Assembly (NCBI GenBank): GCA_964019135.1
Contig: OZ025263.1
Location: 28,209,639 to 28,273,638 of the forward strand
DNA from: Arenicola marina
Taxonomy: Eukaryota; Annelida; Polychaeta; Arenicolidae
Length of the DNA stretch: 64,000 nt
Reading direction: 5' to 3'
Shown: piece by piece, positions 23,452 through 35,790 of the stretch
Layout of the letters: every line of letters starts with the position of its first letter
How positions within the stretch are numbered: the first letter of the stretch is position 1
Program-made: the position numbers and the translations under genes
Notes under the pieces: generated by a model
Seen by the model: only the letters and a program-made list of their open reading frames with translations
The model's database searches: none
What the model was told of the DNA's origin: nothing

Positions 23452-23485
23452 ATTGGCAAGTTGGTATTCGTGTTCCGCCCGTAAT

Positions 23486-23746
23486 AAACCGATCCACACT
23501 CCGACACTGAGCCCCGCCCACGCGTGAGTCCGTTTTCTTTAGCCGTGAGTATGAAATTGACAGCCATAGCTGATGGTAGGTACAAGTGAGAAGTACCCAT
23601 CTTTGAAACTGGCGACAAAATGACATGCTACTTTGTTTGTCCGACTTGTTTGTTCGACCTAATGCACGTGGGAGGCCTTTTTGCAATACATGATTGGATA
23701 AAACTAACAGTGACGTCAGTGAATGATTGACATCTTGGATCGGTCT
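23486..23746 (+). mobile_element. MITE, AGACCGATCC family, copy 3
   Basis: Near-complete, only 34 bp from copy 2 and in the same orientation. Contains CGACACTGAGCCCCGCC and TGTCCGACTTGTTTG. Confidence 0.8.
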
Positions 23747-23819
23747 ATAACAGCGTCGACACGTGATGACCTTCGCATGTATCTCAGTTGTCTTTAGCCT
23801 GCACTACTCGCCAGCGTCA

Positions 23820-23850
23820 GGGCCGGCCCGATATCTCAGTGGGTTAGACC
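23820..23850 (+). mobile_element. SINE A-box fragment, about 31 bp
   Basis: GGCCGGCCCGATATCTCAGT plus GGGTTAGACC is the family head. Nothing follows. Confidence 0.6.
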
Positions 23851-24007
23851 AACCCGTCAGCGTCATCAAGAATGTAGCACAAGATGTCAGGCATGAGTGA
23901 CTGTAGCTCTGACATCAAGACCGCCACCAAGGTGACGGTTTTGAATACCACAACACGTTTCGATGTGGAGTCCCTTTCGAAAGCTCCCGGCGTAAACTGT
24001 TAACAAT

Positions 24008-26113
24008 ATAGAACGTGGCTTGGTAAAGGCGCTCTGCCAGGTCAGTCAGTCCACCTTTGGCGGATGTTACCCCGTCGCCCAGTCGGTATATAGCGTGGCT
24101 TGGTAAAGGCGCTCTGCCAGGTCAGTCAGTCCACCTTTGGCGGGTGTTACCCCGTCGCCCAGTCGGTATATAGCGTGGCTTGGTAAAGGCGCTCTGCCAG
24201 GTCAGTCAGTCCACCTTTGGCGGATGTTACCCCGTCGCCCAGTCGGTATATAGCGTGGCTTGGTAAAGGCGCTCTGCCAGGTCAGTCAGTCCACCTTTGG
24301 CGGGTGTTACCCCGTCGCCCAGTCGGTATATAGCATGGCTTGGTAAAGGCGCTCTGCCAGGTCAGTCATTCCACCTGTGGCGGGTGTTACCCCGTCGCCC
24401 AGTCGGTATATAGCGTGGCTTGGTAAAGGCGCTCTGCCAGGTCAGTCAGTCCACCTTTGGCGGGTGTTACCCCGTCGCCCAGTCGGTATATAGCGTGGCT
24501 TGGTAAAGGCGCTCTGCCAGGTCAGTCAGTCCACCTTTGGCGGGTGCTACCCCGTCGCACAGTCGGTATATAGCGTGGCTTGGTAAAGGCGCTTTGCCAG
24601 GTCAGTCAGTCCACCTTTGGTGGGTGTTACCCCGTCGCCCAGTCGGTATATAGCGTGGCTTGGTAAAGGCGCTCTGCCAGGTCAGTCAGTCCACCTTTGG
24701 CGGGTGTCACCCCGTCGCCCAGTCGGTATATAGCGTGGCTTGGTAAAGGCGCTCTACCAGGTCAGTCCACCTTTGGCGGGTGTCACCCCGTCGCCCAATC
24801 GGTATATAGCGTGGCTTGGTAAAGGCGCTCTGCCCGGTCAGTCAGTCCACCTTTGGCCGGTGTTACCCCGTCGCCCAGTCGGTATATAGCGTGGCTTGGT
24901 AAAGGCGCTCTGCCAGGTCAGTCAGTCCACCTTTGGCGGGTGTTACCCCGTCGCCCAGTCGGTATATAACGTGGCTTGGTAAAGGCGCTCTGCCAGGTCA
25001 GTCAGTCCACCTTTGACGGGTGTTACCCCGTCGCCCAGTCGGTATATAGCGTGGCTTGGTAAAAGCGCTCTGTCAGGTCAGTCCACCTTTGGCAGGCGTT
25101 ACCCCGTCGCCCAGTCGGTATATAACGTGGCTTGGTAAAGGCGCTCTGCCAGGTCAGTCAGTCCACCTTTGGCGGGTGTTAGCCCGTCGCCCAGTCGGTA
25201 TATAACGTGGCTTGGTAAAGGCGCTCTGCCAGGTCAGTCAGTCCACCTTTGGCGGGTGTTACCCCGTCGCCCAGTCGGTATATAGCGTGGCTTGGTAAAG
25301 GCGCTCTGCCAGGTCAGTCAGTCCACCTTTGGCGGGTGTCACCCCGTCGCCCAGTCAGTATATAGCGTGGCTTGGTAAAGGCGCTCTGCCAGGTCAGTCA
25401 GTCCACCTTTGGCGGGTGTCACCCCGTCGCCCAGTCGGTATATAGCGTGGCTTGGTAAAGGCGCTCTGCCAGGTCAGTCAGTCCACCTTTGGCGGGTGTT
25501 ACCCCGTCGCCCAGTCGGTATATAGCGTGGCTTGGTAAAGGCGCTCTGCCAGGTCAGTCACTCCACCTTTGGCGGGTGTCACCCCGTCGCCCAGTCGGTA
25601 TATAGCGTGGCTTGGTAAAGGCGCTCTGCCAGGTCAGTCAGTCCACCTTTGGCGGGTGTCACCCGGTCGCCCAGTCGGTATATAGCGTGGCTTGGTAAAG
25701 GCGCTCTGCCAGGTCAGTCAGTCCACCTTTGGCGGGTGTCACCCCGTAAAGGCGCTCTACCAGGTCAGTCCACCTTTGGCGGGTGTTACCCCGTCGCCCA
25801 GTTGGTATATAGCGTGGCTTGGTAAAGGCGTTGTGTCAGGTCAGTCCACCGTTGGCGGGTGTTACCCCGTCGCCCAGTCGGTTTATAGCGTGGTTTGGTA
25901 AAGGCGCTCTGCCAGGTCAGTCAGTCCACCTTTGGCGGGTGTTACCCCGTCGCCCAGTCGGTATATAGCGTGGCTTGGTAAAGGCGCTCTGTCAGGTCAG
26001 TCCACCTTTGGCGGGTGTCACCCCGTCGCCCAGTCGGTATATAGCGTAGCTTGGTAAAGGCGCTCTGCCAGGTCAGTCAGTCCACCGTTGGCGGGTGTTA
26101 CCCCGTCGCCCAC
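24008..26113 (+). repeat. 80-bp satellite, about 26 units
   Basis: Unit contains CGGTATATAGCGTGGCTTGG, TAAAGGCGCTCTGCCAGGTC and CACCCCGTCGCCCAGT. Units are 95-100% alike, with a few 76-bp ones lacking one CAGT of CAGTCAGT. Each has a TATATAGC. No long ORF and no tRNA-like boxes. Confidence 0.95.
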
Positions 26114-27063
26114 GTCTTACAATAACGGCGGATATTTAGGTATTCACGGCATTAGTATTTGCGTCAAAGGATAACTCATTTATATATTATATTACTTATT
26201 AATGTAACAGACTCAAGACTGTGCCACTCCTGGTCTATGGCAGCGTAAATTAAGTCAGATCTTTAATGTATCTTGTGTGCGATGTTGCTTGTCAGGTTTT
26301 CAGCAGCTGCTATATATAACTGATTAGATAATATCTGTCTATGGCGCAGTGGTTATTATTTGACCTGGGTGATAGCATATGCTATATTAAGCATAGTTAT
26401 AAGCTGATAAGTGGATTAAGTTCTTATGTAACCTACCTGCCTGCCAGTGCTTAAAGAGTATTATGCATTGTGAGCAGCTTTAATTGTTATATCTGTATCT
26501 GTGTAACTCCTGAAATTGGCAGCATAGTTGTTTAATATTCAAGCTGGTTCATCATAAAAAAAGTTAAATGCAGCAAACTAGGTTATAATTCATATGCACC
26601 CCAAACATAATGTCATGAATGAAATGAACTGGTGTTATAGGCCACTTTTGTAAATACATAGGCTTAACTGGGCCAGATACTACCATACCAAAATAACCAA
26701 ATAATCATCTAATTAGCCTAAGAAATGGTGCAGAGACAGACTTAGTGAGATAACTCAATAATGATGATGATGACCAGAGCACAAATATATGAAACATGTG
26801 TAATATGGTTTGCCTGCTTCAGATATATATAATATATATTTTCAAAATATGGGATGAATGCTATATCTATTGCACTGAAGGATTGTAATTTAGTTTAGTT
26901 CCATATCTGAAAAGCAAAATGCACCTAAATGTAATGATTTTGAAACTTTATTTCACTGCAAATTATTGCAAATTTAGCCTGGTCTGATGTGATGTTAATG
27001 CTATCTGTCGCATTAAAGCACTGACTGATACTGAGTGACTAGCACTAGAAGTATCGGTTTATG
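26114..27063. other. AT-rich spacer upstream of PPCS
   Basis: Unique-looking, with no open frame of note and no element recognised. Confidence 0.45.
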
Positions 27064-27410
27064 CCCATTTTGACCGCTGGATGAATTGACTGCCAGTGGG
27101 GTTGGGTGGGGGGGGGGGTGAAGTTTGGGTTGCATATGGTGTGAGGGGTTTGGTGGTCAATGTGTGAGGGGGTAGTGGCATGCCCAGGTGAAGAGGGAAA
27201 CATGGCAGCTGGGGCGAGCAACAGAAGAAGGTGTCACTGGGTGGCAGCGCCAGCCACATCAGCTCAGTGTCATCAGCTCCAGCGGCAGAAAGACAGGGTT
27301 GGGCATCCTGGGTTCCAATGTGCTGGCTGCCTGCCTGTAGCAGCGAGACAAGATCCCATTACCTAGCAACATATGAGGCCTACACCCCCTTCCCCTCCAA
27401 ACTTTTTTTA
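27064..27410 (+). mobile_element. MITE-like repeat, CATTTTGAC family, copy 1
   Basis: Left end CATTTTGACCGCTGG. Interior blocks (TGGTGTGAGGGGTTTGGTGG, GGCATGCCCAGGTGAAGA, ACATATGAGGCCT) match 62050-62440. The right end is eroded. Lies upstream of PPCS. Confidence 0.6.
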
Positions 27411-28382
27411 GATTTTCGGGAGTAGTGTGGATGAGTAATATGGGTGGAGGGAAGGCTGGTTTGTGGGTTATATAGCAGAGGGAGCTCTAGGGGAGGGGGG
27501 GGGGGGACATATATCAGCTTTGCAGCTTCATATATCTGGAACATGACAAATAAAAAAATTATCCAGGTACAACTTTGAGATGTATGCATAATCTCATAAC
27601 TAAGTATATTCTGGTGTAACAACTGAACAATGGGATATACAGCCTCACTCTGTATCTGTGTTTAGACATCAGACATCATCCCTTGCACATCATGCAATTC
27701 ACATGTCGCCTACAGCCGCCACGCACTGCAACCTCCCCCTGCACAGGTCGCAGCCTGCAACCGGCCCCACCCCCTCCCATCTAAGTCTAAACGATGGGGA
27801 AATGGATGTACACCCATGGATATGACTCCAATGTGTATGAGTCTATCTACAGACTACACTAAGTCTATGACTGGTTTGAGTATGACTATGTTGTCCTGTC
27901 GAGCAGTTTTTCTTAGCCAGATTTAGCCCAGAACTCTGGATTCATGGCTAAGCCAGATTTTACTCGAATTTAGCAGTTGTAAGCTTAATTCTCAGCTGAA
28001 CCTAAATAAGTGGTTCAACATACAACACATTCCGGCATGTAGGCGCCAGGAAAAGGGATATTGTCTTGCAATTACCATCGAATAATGGACCACTTACTGT
28101 TTCACACAATAGATAAATGCACGCAAGTTTCGGCTGCTTGTCTGCTTGATGACAGCTGACCTTGCTCAACGGCCTTGACCCCAAAGAAGCCGACTGGGTT
28201 CAAATTTGCTTGGATAAATTTCAATGCCTAAGCCTAATTTGTAATATTATCACTGGCCTTATCTTGTTTCTTCTGGCTGACATTAATCTAAAATAAGGAT
28301 ATAAATCTTCTCTTTTTTTCCACTTGTTTTATCAATTCTAATGTCGCAAATTCCAAATAACCTTTGAGTACCTAAATGAGGC
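27411..28382. other. PPCS upstream region
   Basis: Probably includes the PPCS promoter. No TATA box at a convincing distance was seen. GCCAGATTTAGCCCAG and AGCCAGATTTTACTCG form a small local duplication near 27916-27970. Confidence 0.4.
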
Positions 28383-28394
28383 AACATGGCGAAC
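28383..28394 (+). promoter_or_regulatory. YY1-like element overlapping the PPCS start codon
   Basis: The start codon sits in CAACATGGCGAA, close to the YY1 core AANATGGCG. Such elements at or just after the start are known in animal housekeeping genes. Seen as a motif only; function is inferred. Confidence 0.3.
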
Positions 28395-31300
28395 ACTTGC
28401 AAGGAGTTCTTCGAAAATTCAAGACTTCCCGATAATTATGATGCAAACGTTAATTCAATGGAGCAATTTATCGCCAGTAACAGAGCAGCCAACAAAGATG
28501 TCGTACTGGTGACGGTGAGTCCGTTATTGCGAGCTGTCCCATCGGCATCGTCTGCACAATTGTCATGTTTGGGTCCTGGTGACTGGTGTGTATCAGTTTT
28601 GGATTGGACAGGACGGCCGAAGCCCATGTCAGGTACAGGTCAGGCGTCTATAGACAGATAGACAGAACGGCTGTACTACCAGAACGGCCGTATGGTCTCC
28701 CTACCCCTTAGTATGGGTGGGGGAAGGAAGTGGTAGGGGGGAGAGCTTTAAATTGGAATCCTTGGATCCCAGAAAGACATGATATGTAAAAAGTAAACTT
28801 TCTAACAACAATTTTTTACAACTTCTCCTCACGGCTATGTTGCTGTTACGTCACAGTTCTCGTCGATCTCCCGGCAGAGGGCGTTACGCTTACACTATAG
28901 TCCTAGGAAAAATTGTGATGTGATGAACGAGCTCAGTGCGGTGGCTGGACTAGATTCCCTTGTGTCATATAACGGTGTGACTTCCTTTAGTTCCATGGTA
29001 TTTAACATAGAGGTAATAAGTTTTTACGCGCGACACCTCCCTCTCCAGCGAGAATCCTAAAGTTCTAAAGTTTAAGTGAATCCAGCAAGATAGAGGTGCG
29101 ATTATCCGTCAGTATTATGTTTTTTATTTCGATTACATCGAAAAAGAGTAAGTAATCACGATTGTAATCATGATTACATTGAATATAATCATAATCAATT
29201 ACTTTTATATTTCCTGTAATTGTAATCATGAAATTCCCAAGTAATCGTAATTGTAATTGATTATATTTACAATGTAATCACCCCATACCTGATGCCATCC
29301 GAGAGCAGGAGGTGGCAACAAAGATTTCTGGATTTCATAAAAATTGATGAAGACACCACATATCTTATTAACATCCAGGATACATTTATGAAGAGTTAGG
29401 CACAAAGATTGAAGGCCCCAAACGCTAAGTACTTACTCACAAATTCATCAGCCCACAAGATATCCACCAAAGCAAACCTTCTGCCACTCACTGCCATTTC
29501 AAGAACATCGCAAAAGGTTTGTTTTGGTGGATGTTTTGTGGGCTGATAAATTCATAAGTAGCACTTTAGGCCTTCAATATTTGTGCCTAACTCTTCATAA
29601 ATGTATCCTGGACATGAATATGTGATATATATGAGGCATCTTCATCACATTTTTGTGAAATCCAGACATCTTTATCCCAACCCCCTGCACTCGGATGGCA
29701 GGCTGAGATCGGTACTCCATGGCCCTCTGGTCCGTCCTGCGGCCGGTAGGCCCTTTTAGTCCCAGTGCCAAAACAGCTGTATGGGTTAGGGTTGGAGGGG
29801 TGGCGGTCTATAGGGGTGGGGAGGGGGAGAAAAGATTAAAGCTGGCAGCCGGATCAATTGGCTAGCTATGTACATACTCTGTAGTAGGGGTGGGGGGAGA
29901 GGATGGTGTGAAACTGGATTAATTGACATTCCTTAATTGATAACAACTCAACCAAAAAAAGATGGTCTGAGGATTTTTCGATATAATACAGCCATTCTGG
30001 TAATATCTGAGTGTGGCTGTCCTGTCTATAGGCCCCATGTTCAATCCATTTAATTTGGGGAGGGGACCATGAATCGTAATTTGGCGGTAGGATGGGAGTG
30101 TTACAGACTGAAAGATTCGAATTCATCAGCCTACAAGATATCCACCGAAATAAATCTTCTGCCACTCACCGCCATTTCAAAAATGTGGCTGGTTAATTTT
30201 ATCACAATGCAATTCTGTGAAGGTCCTGTTTCTTAGCTATATTTCGACTCACTGAAACCTCTCATCAGACATGTGAAGTAACAACGTGATGTCTCCGATG
30301 GTTCCCGAGAGACTTAGCAAAGAGCAGTTTACATCATGTGTGGAGTAGTTCTTGGAACACTGGAATGAACATCTGTTGTCCCTGTCAATACACATGTCAG
30401 TATTGTCACTCCTATATTTTCCTGTAATAACCAGTTCTTGTACTTGTACACCATTATTTTAATGCTGTGCTGTTGAAATATGTCAAACATTGCCATGAAA
30501 AATGTCCTACATTTCTAGTCCTTTATGCTACAACTCTTCAAAAATGGGTTTGTGAGAAATGTATTACTTTGTTTATAGAATACTTTGCTGTATTTATCTT
30601 CATAAAATCCAGCATTTTATTACAGTCTGGAGGTACAACAGTGCCACTGGAGTCAAAAACAGTTCGCTTCATTGACAACTTCAGCATTGGTACTCGTGGA
30701 TCCACATCAGCCGAGTATCCTTTCTCTATTATCTGGGCTGTATTTAATTGTGATAAATATACATGAGACATTTACGATTATCAGCCATTGGTATATACAT
30801 TTAATAACATTTCAATTTATCAGCCATATACAGATTAATGGTAAGATATTTCAGCCATCATATATTATCATCAATATAATTGTATGTTATACCAGCCATC
30901 TTATATTATCATCCATATCAATAATCTGATGAAAGTAATATTTATTAGTTTTTTTGTCATACAGGCCTATATTATTCATGAACTGAACCTTAATGCACTC
31001 CTAATAGATACTTCCTGAGACAAGGATATGCTGTGATATTTCTTCATAGAAGAAGTTCTCTGAAACCATTCCAGCGCCACTTCCAAAATATAAACTTTTT
31101 GGACTTACTTTCTCACGATGGAAACCATGTATCAGGTATATATACATGCACTAGCTATTATAAAGACCAAGTTTAGGCAGCCTTGATGCACCCACATCAC
31201 TGTGAACACCCACTGCTTGTGTAGCCTGAGATGGGCGGCCCTAGGTGATTCTTTTAAACGGCAACAGATCAGAAAATTGTTGGGACATAAATATATGTAT

Positions 31301-34300
31301 ATTTCATCTGAAAAAGATAAGTCAGGCTGGAAAGCAAGCTAATAAAAAGAGGCTACCAATACATAGCAGTAATTAATATATCAATAAGTGTATTCTATAA
31401 TATAAGGCCTCTGACCCATGTGTAAAGAACATATAAATATGCAAATATATTACATGTATATGATCTAGGACCTAGATTAAGGTCTTAGATCATATACATG
31501 TACAATATAAATTATAAATTACAAGTAAATCCTTACTTTTCATGTGAAGAACTGAAAACACTCCTGCCATAACCTGTAGATTTTTACTGTTGTATGTAAA
31601 CTGTATTTCAAGCGTGTTATAAAGATTGATGTACATATACATCTAAGATTGTACTAGCTTTTCTTTTAAACCATGTATCCAAAAGCAACGCCAATGACAC
31701 AATGTGTCATCGTTTTACAAAGTTTTTATGCACGTTAATAGCAGACATTGATGTTATTTGGTTGTGTATTACTATACCACACAACCGTATTCCTCTGGCG
31801 ATAAAAAAACGGTATCTATGCGACACGCCTCCCACAGTGACCCCGAAGCATGCCGGGAAGGTATCCGGGATCCTGCGGGAGTACAGCGAGGTGGCCGCCA
31901 GCGGTCGGCTACTGATGGTGGAATTCACCACGCTGGCCGAGTACCTCCACCTTCTGAAGGGCGCCGCCCACTGCCTGGCCGACTGCGGGTCACGTGCCAT
32001 GCTCTACCTGGCCGCCGCCGTGTCCGACTTCTACATTCCGGCTTCTGACATGGTCAGTACTCGGACCGATTTTTCATCCACGGGGGTTGCGGGGCGGGGG
32101 CGGGCAAGGGGGTTTCCAAATCACGAAGAATGAAGTTCTCTATTCCCAGATCACGATGACTTAAACGGAGAACTCCCCGCACGTAATACAAGAACGGATA
32201 CATGATATCAATTGGCGATTTCCCAATTCACGGTTATCTAATATTCAAATTTTCAGTTCACGATTACTGAAAATCCTTGATCACGACGGTCGGCTATTGC
32301 CCAATTCCCAGTTCACTATGAATTATTTTCTTCATTAGAGACCTGATGGCGTCGTTATAATCTAATGCACGAAGACGAACGACCATTGTGTATTGTCTAT
32401 ACACTATTGTAGAGACGTCCAGTGTTTAAGCTGTATGTACTCGCATTTGGCCGTTGATTCCTGGCGAATACTCCATAGCCCAAACACGAGAGTGACGTCA
32501 CTGTGAGGTCTGTGAGGGGCATGTGAGGTTTTTGTTCCTCTCATTGGTGTATGCTGGTCGTCGTACCGTGTCTAGTATCTTTACTCTAAATTTGTTACAT
32601 TATTACAAGTGACAATTGCGTGTAAAAGGACCTCTTCCAGGATATACCGTGGCATAAACCCCAAGGTTGAATGTTACTAAATTACCCGAAGACATTATCA
32701 TTGAAAATTCATCGTAAGTGTCGTACGTACGAAGAGGGGGATACCTTTTCCGATCTCCGCGATTGGCATCCAGGAATTCTTGGAGATTCGCAATTCCTGG
32801 TTCACAAGAACTTTTGCCTATTAACCGCGAGACTGCATAGCAGTCCTCGATATTCGTGATATAACGATTAAGGCGTTATTTGTCGCGCCCAGATTTAAAA
32901 TTTCCTATATTGCTCTCCCTAATTGTTTTCAATTCAGAGGTTGGCCCCCTACGTAGCCCAAACCACGTGCGTCTGGTTTTGTATTGCAGCCCGAACACAA
33001 GATCCAGTCGTCGGACGGACCTCTGAATGTGAGTCTCGCGATGGTGCCCAAGATGTTGCAGCCTCTGGTGGCAGCCTGGGCCCCCAAGGCTTTCATCGTC
33101 TCCTTCAAGGTCAGTGCTCCCTACAGCTCAGCCAACAGGTCGTGGGTTCGAACCCTGGCGCCTGCAATCAAGAGACATCTTCGCCGCCCGAAATTCCTGT
33201 CCCGGGGAACACAAATCCCACCTAGGGCTGCCCCGATAGTTCAGTGGGTTAGGGCGCTCGTATTGAACGCTCTGGCCACCTGAGAGCCTAACGGCACGTG
33301 GATCGGTGCATGGTTCGAGCCACTAAGATTCCATTACCTTTTTCACAAAGAGTAGGGGTTTACTCCCGGGACATGGCTCCGCTCTGTTCCCCTCCTTCTC
33401 CCATTGACGCGATATGACCAAAATTGGTTAAAGCGCCCTTAGCATAAAACCAACCAACAACCAATCAAAACGCACCTTGACGTCATGACGTGTTTGATTG
33501 ACATCCATGGCTGATGAGAAAACGCGGAAGGCATGGGAGAGTGTTTTCACCCCATGTCTGATCTGATCTTTTGGCTTTTCTAGCTATCGGTTAGGTCCGT
33601 TTCCCTGTGCATTCTTCTAGATAATGTGACGTGACGTGACGTCACACCATGTCTTAACGTTATCCCACTGTAAGAATTAGCAAACGGAATGTTTCAGAAT
33701 GTTTTTGGAAAGGGCAAAGACAGGGGGCCAATCAGCTGCCCTGTGCTTTACCATCAGCATGGATCAATTAGATACCATGTCAGTCAAAGTTGCTCTCATC
33801 AGTGGTCTGTGAGGTCTGTACAAAATAACAAGCCAACTTTACGTCCTTTTTGTGTAATAATGTATGTTATATCTGCGTGATATTTGCATTTGTTTAGATG
33901 ACATTTTCATTGTTTCATTGTGTTTGTCAGCTGGAGACAGACGCCAAGTTGTTGATTCCAAAGGCCAGACAATCACTGACGATATACAACCACCAGGTAT
34001 ACCACCAACTGCAATAGGACGTCATTGTCAAAACTGCACCATCGTTACAGTCTAGCGTTATTGTTACATTTTCGCGCTATTGTTATCTTCTGGCGTCATC
34101 GTTATACTCATGCGCTCCTGTTGCTCTCACGTTGTTGTTACATTGTCTTGCTAAATTTACATTCTTGGGCTATTTTTACATTCTCCGGCTATTTTTACAT
34201 TCTGGCGCTATTTTTATTTGCATTTCGCGCTATTTTTGTCTTCTCACGTTATTGTTACATTGTCTCGTTATTATTACATTTTGTTGCTATTACATTCTAG

Positions 34301-34568
34301 CGCTATTTTTACATTCTGGCGCTATTGTTACATTCTCACCCTATTGGTGCACTACGCAGCTTATTACCCCCCCCCCCCCCCCCCTCGTGTGCCGTTTCAG
34401 CTGGTTGTGGGCAACATTCTGGAGACCCGGAAGCGAGAGGTTGTCATGGTGACGCCTGAAGAGCAGTCCTGGATCAGACTCAGCGACCGGGACGTTGCGT
34501 CCGGAACAGAAATAGAGATGTACATCATTCAGGATCTTGTACAACGACACGCGGCCTTCCCGGAGTGA
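28386..34568 (+). CDS. PPCS: Phosphopantothenoylcysteine synthetase (phosphopantothenate-cysteine ligase), 7 exons, 304 aa
   Basis: Exons: 28386-28514, 30626-30714, 31008-31135, 31838-32052, 32990-33109, 33931-33996, 34401-34568. All introns are GT-AG, phases agree, and the sum is 915 nt. The enzyme joins 4'-phosphopantothenate to cysteine, the second step of coenzyme A synthesis, in the cytosol. The length is close to human PPCS (about 311 aa). Family signatures seen: [14 protein letters not shown] (about residues 39-52), [20 protein letters not shown] (56-75, nucleotide-binding region), [14 protein letters not shown] (about 142-155), [25 protein letters not shown] (about 171-195), [16 protein letters not shown] (about 218-233) and [14 protein letters not shown] near the C terminus. 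The start has a good context (AACATGG). Introns contain a fold-back repeat (1), a 22-bp hairpin (3), SINE fragments (5) and a minisatellite with a long C-run before the acceptor (6). The animal enzyme lacks the fused CoaC domain of bacteria, as expected. Confidence 0.93.
29105..29285. repeat. Cryptically simple TAATCATGATTACA-type tract in PPCS intron 1
   Basis: Irregular repetition of GTAATCATGATTACA and AATTGTAATC on both strands. Probably expanded simple sequence. Confidence 0.55.
29293..29701. repeat. Fold-back element with about 186-bp arms in PPCS intron 1
   Basis: Arms 29293-29478 and 29516-29701 are imperfect inverted copies (GCCATCCGAG ... TTTATGAAGAGTTAGGCACA) around a 37-nt loop. 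A fragment of arm plus loop recurs at 30120-30187. Probably a non-autonomous DNA element. Confidence 0.75.
30120..30187 (+). repeat. Fragment of the PPCS intron 1 fold-back element
   Basis: ATTCATCAGCCTACAAGATA and TTCTGCCACTCACCGCCATT match the left arm and loop of 29293-29515. Confidence 0.6.
31451..31502. repeat. 22-bp-arm hairpin in PPCS intron 3
   Basis: TACATGTATATGATCTAGGA plus CC pairs with its inverse at 31481-31502 with one mismatch and an 8-nt loop. Confidence 0.7.
33117..33175 (+). mobile_element. tRNA-like SINE fragment right after PPCS exon 5
   Basis: GGTTCGAACCCTGGCGC with CAACAGGTCGTG matches the B-box part of the element at 16400-16445. It starts within ten bases of the exon 5 donor. 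Confidence 0.5.
33226..33467 (+). mobile_element. tRNA-derived SINE in PPCS intron 5
   Basis: Full-length copy with an internal deletion after the B box (the GTGGCCATGTCTG part is missing). Confidence 0.85.
34060..34350 (+). repeat. Imperfect 18-20-bp minisatellite in PPCS intron 6
   Basis: About 15 diverged copies of GCGCTATTTTTACATTCTG lie before the final acceptor, followed by a run of about 18 C. Confidence 0.75.
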
Positions 34569-35528
34569 AGGCTGAGTGCCAGAATCCAGCCTGATCCGGA
34601 AGACATCCGGAAACCCAATATTGTTGTCATATTAATGGGAAATGCGTGATGATGTCCGCAAAGCCAATGTTCTTGTCGTATGGATTAGACACGCGTGGGG
34701 ATATGTTTCTTTTAAATATGGGAAGTGGGAGCATTTTGAAAAATAATACAATTATTAGACATAACAGTCGAGGGTTATGGGAATCCTAAAGTAATTGTTG
34801 AACAGTAGTCTCACATATTGTAGTGTATAATTTTACCAAGTAAAATGATGATAATGTAATGCCAATGTGAGAAACACGATCATATTAAGGTAATATTGAA
34901 GTGGGAAACGAAATCATATTAGGGTAATATGGAAGTAAGATCTCAGATAATATATAGGTAATATGGAATTGAACACTAAAATCATATTTATGTAATAATA
35001 TGAAAGTTAGAAGCAAGATGGTATCTTCAAAAGACATGGGCAGCAACATGTATGATCGTGGGAAAAGCAGAAAACTGTGTAATAATTACAAGAGATAGAT
35101 GTTGTCAAAGGTAATGGCAATCTGGTATGAAAAAGATTCTATGATAATGATAGTGATAATGATAGGTGGGTTATTAGTATAAGGCAATATGACAGCTTTT
35201 ATAGCGCCAATGACTTCTTGACAATATATTTAAGTGCCAACGCGAGTATGTGAGCGACAAAACATGCAGCTTCGAGGTGTGAGAAAACATAAATGTTTGC
35301 TACTATGAGTGGCACTTATTCATGTTATGATGAGGAAAGCGGGATTTACCACGATAGTGTATCTAGGTATCGATGTACCGTGCTCAAAGACTGATACGGT
35401 GTATTTAACACTAATGCAACAAACCTGATTTAATCGAACAAATCGGTATTGTCACAAAGCCTGTTTGCCTCAAGGTATATTGGACTACACGTCGTAACGA
35501 CAGACCACGTGACTGTCGGTATATACGG
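34569..35528. other. PPCS 3' flank
   Basis: AT-rich, with GATAAT-type short repetition. No canonical AATAAA was noticed close to the stop, so the PPCS 3' end is not placed. Confidence 0.4.
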
Positions 35529-35790
35529 GGGCCGGCCCCATAGCTCAGTGGGTTAGAGCGCTCGCATTACGTGCTCTGGCCACCTGAGAGCCTTACGGCA
35601 CGTGGATCGATGGTTCGAGCCCCGCTGTGGCCATGTCTGTGTGGTTGCAGGATAAAGATCCCATGTCCTTCTTCGCAAAGAGTAAGGGGTTACCCCCGGG
35701 GACATGGCTCCCCCCTCCCTTCCTTCTTCCATTGACGCGATATGACCACAAGTGGTTAAAGCGTCCTGAATATACAACCTACTAACCAAT
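35529..35790 (+). mobile_element. tRNA-derived SINE, main family, full-length copy
   Basis: Best reference copy of the family with 14 recognisable members here. It starts GGCCGGCCCCATAGCTCAGT with a Pol III A box (TAGCTCAGTGGGTTAGAG) and a B box (GGTTCGAGCCC). The body contains AGGATAAAGATCCCATGTCC and the tail ends CGTCCTGAATATACAACC. No protein is encoded. It would need LINE machinery in trans. Confidence 0.9.

Noticed and set aside
35529-35640. tRNA gene at the A/B-box heads of the SINEs
   Set aside because: No cloverleaf acceptor pairing or clear anticodon arm, and the same head is followed by the same SINE body in many copies.
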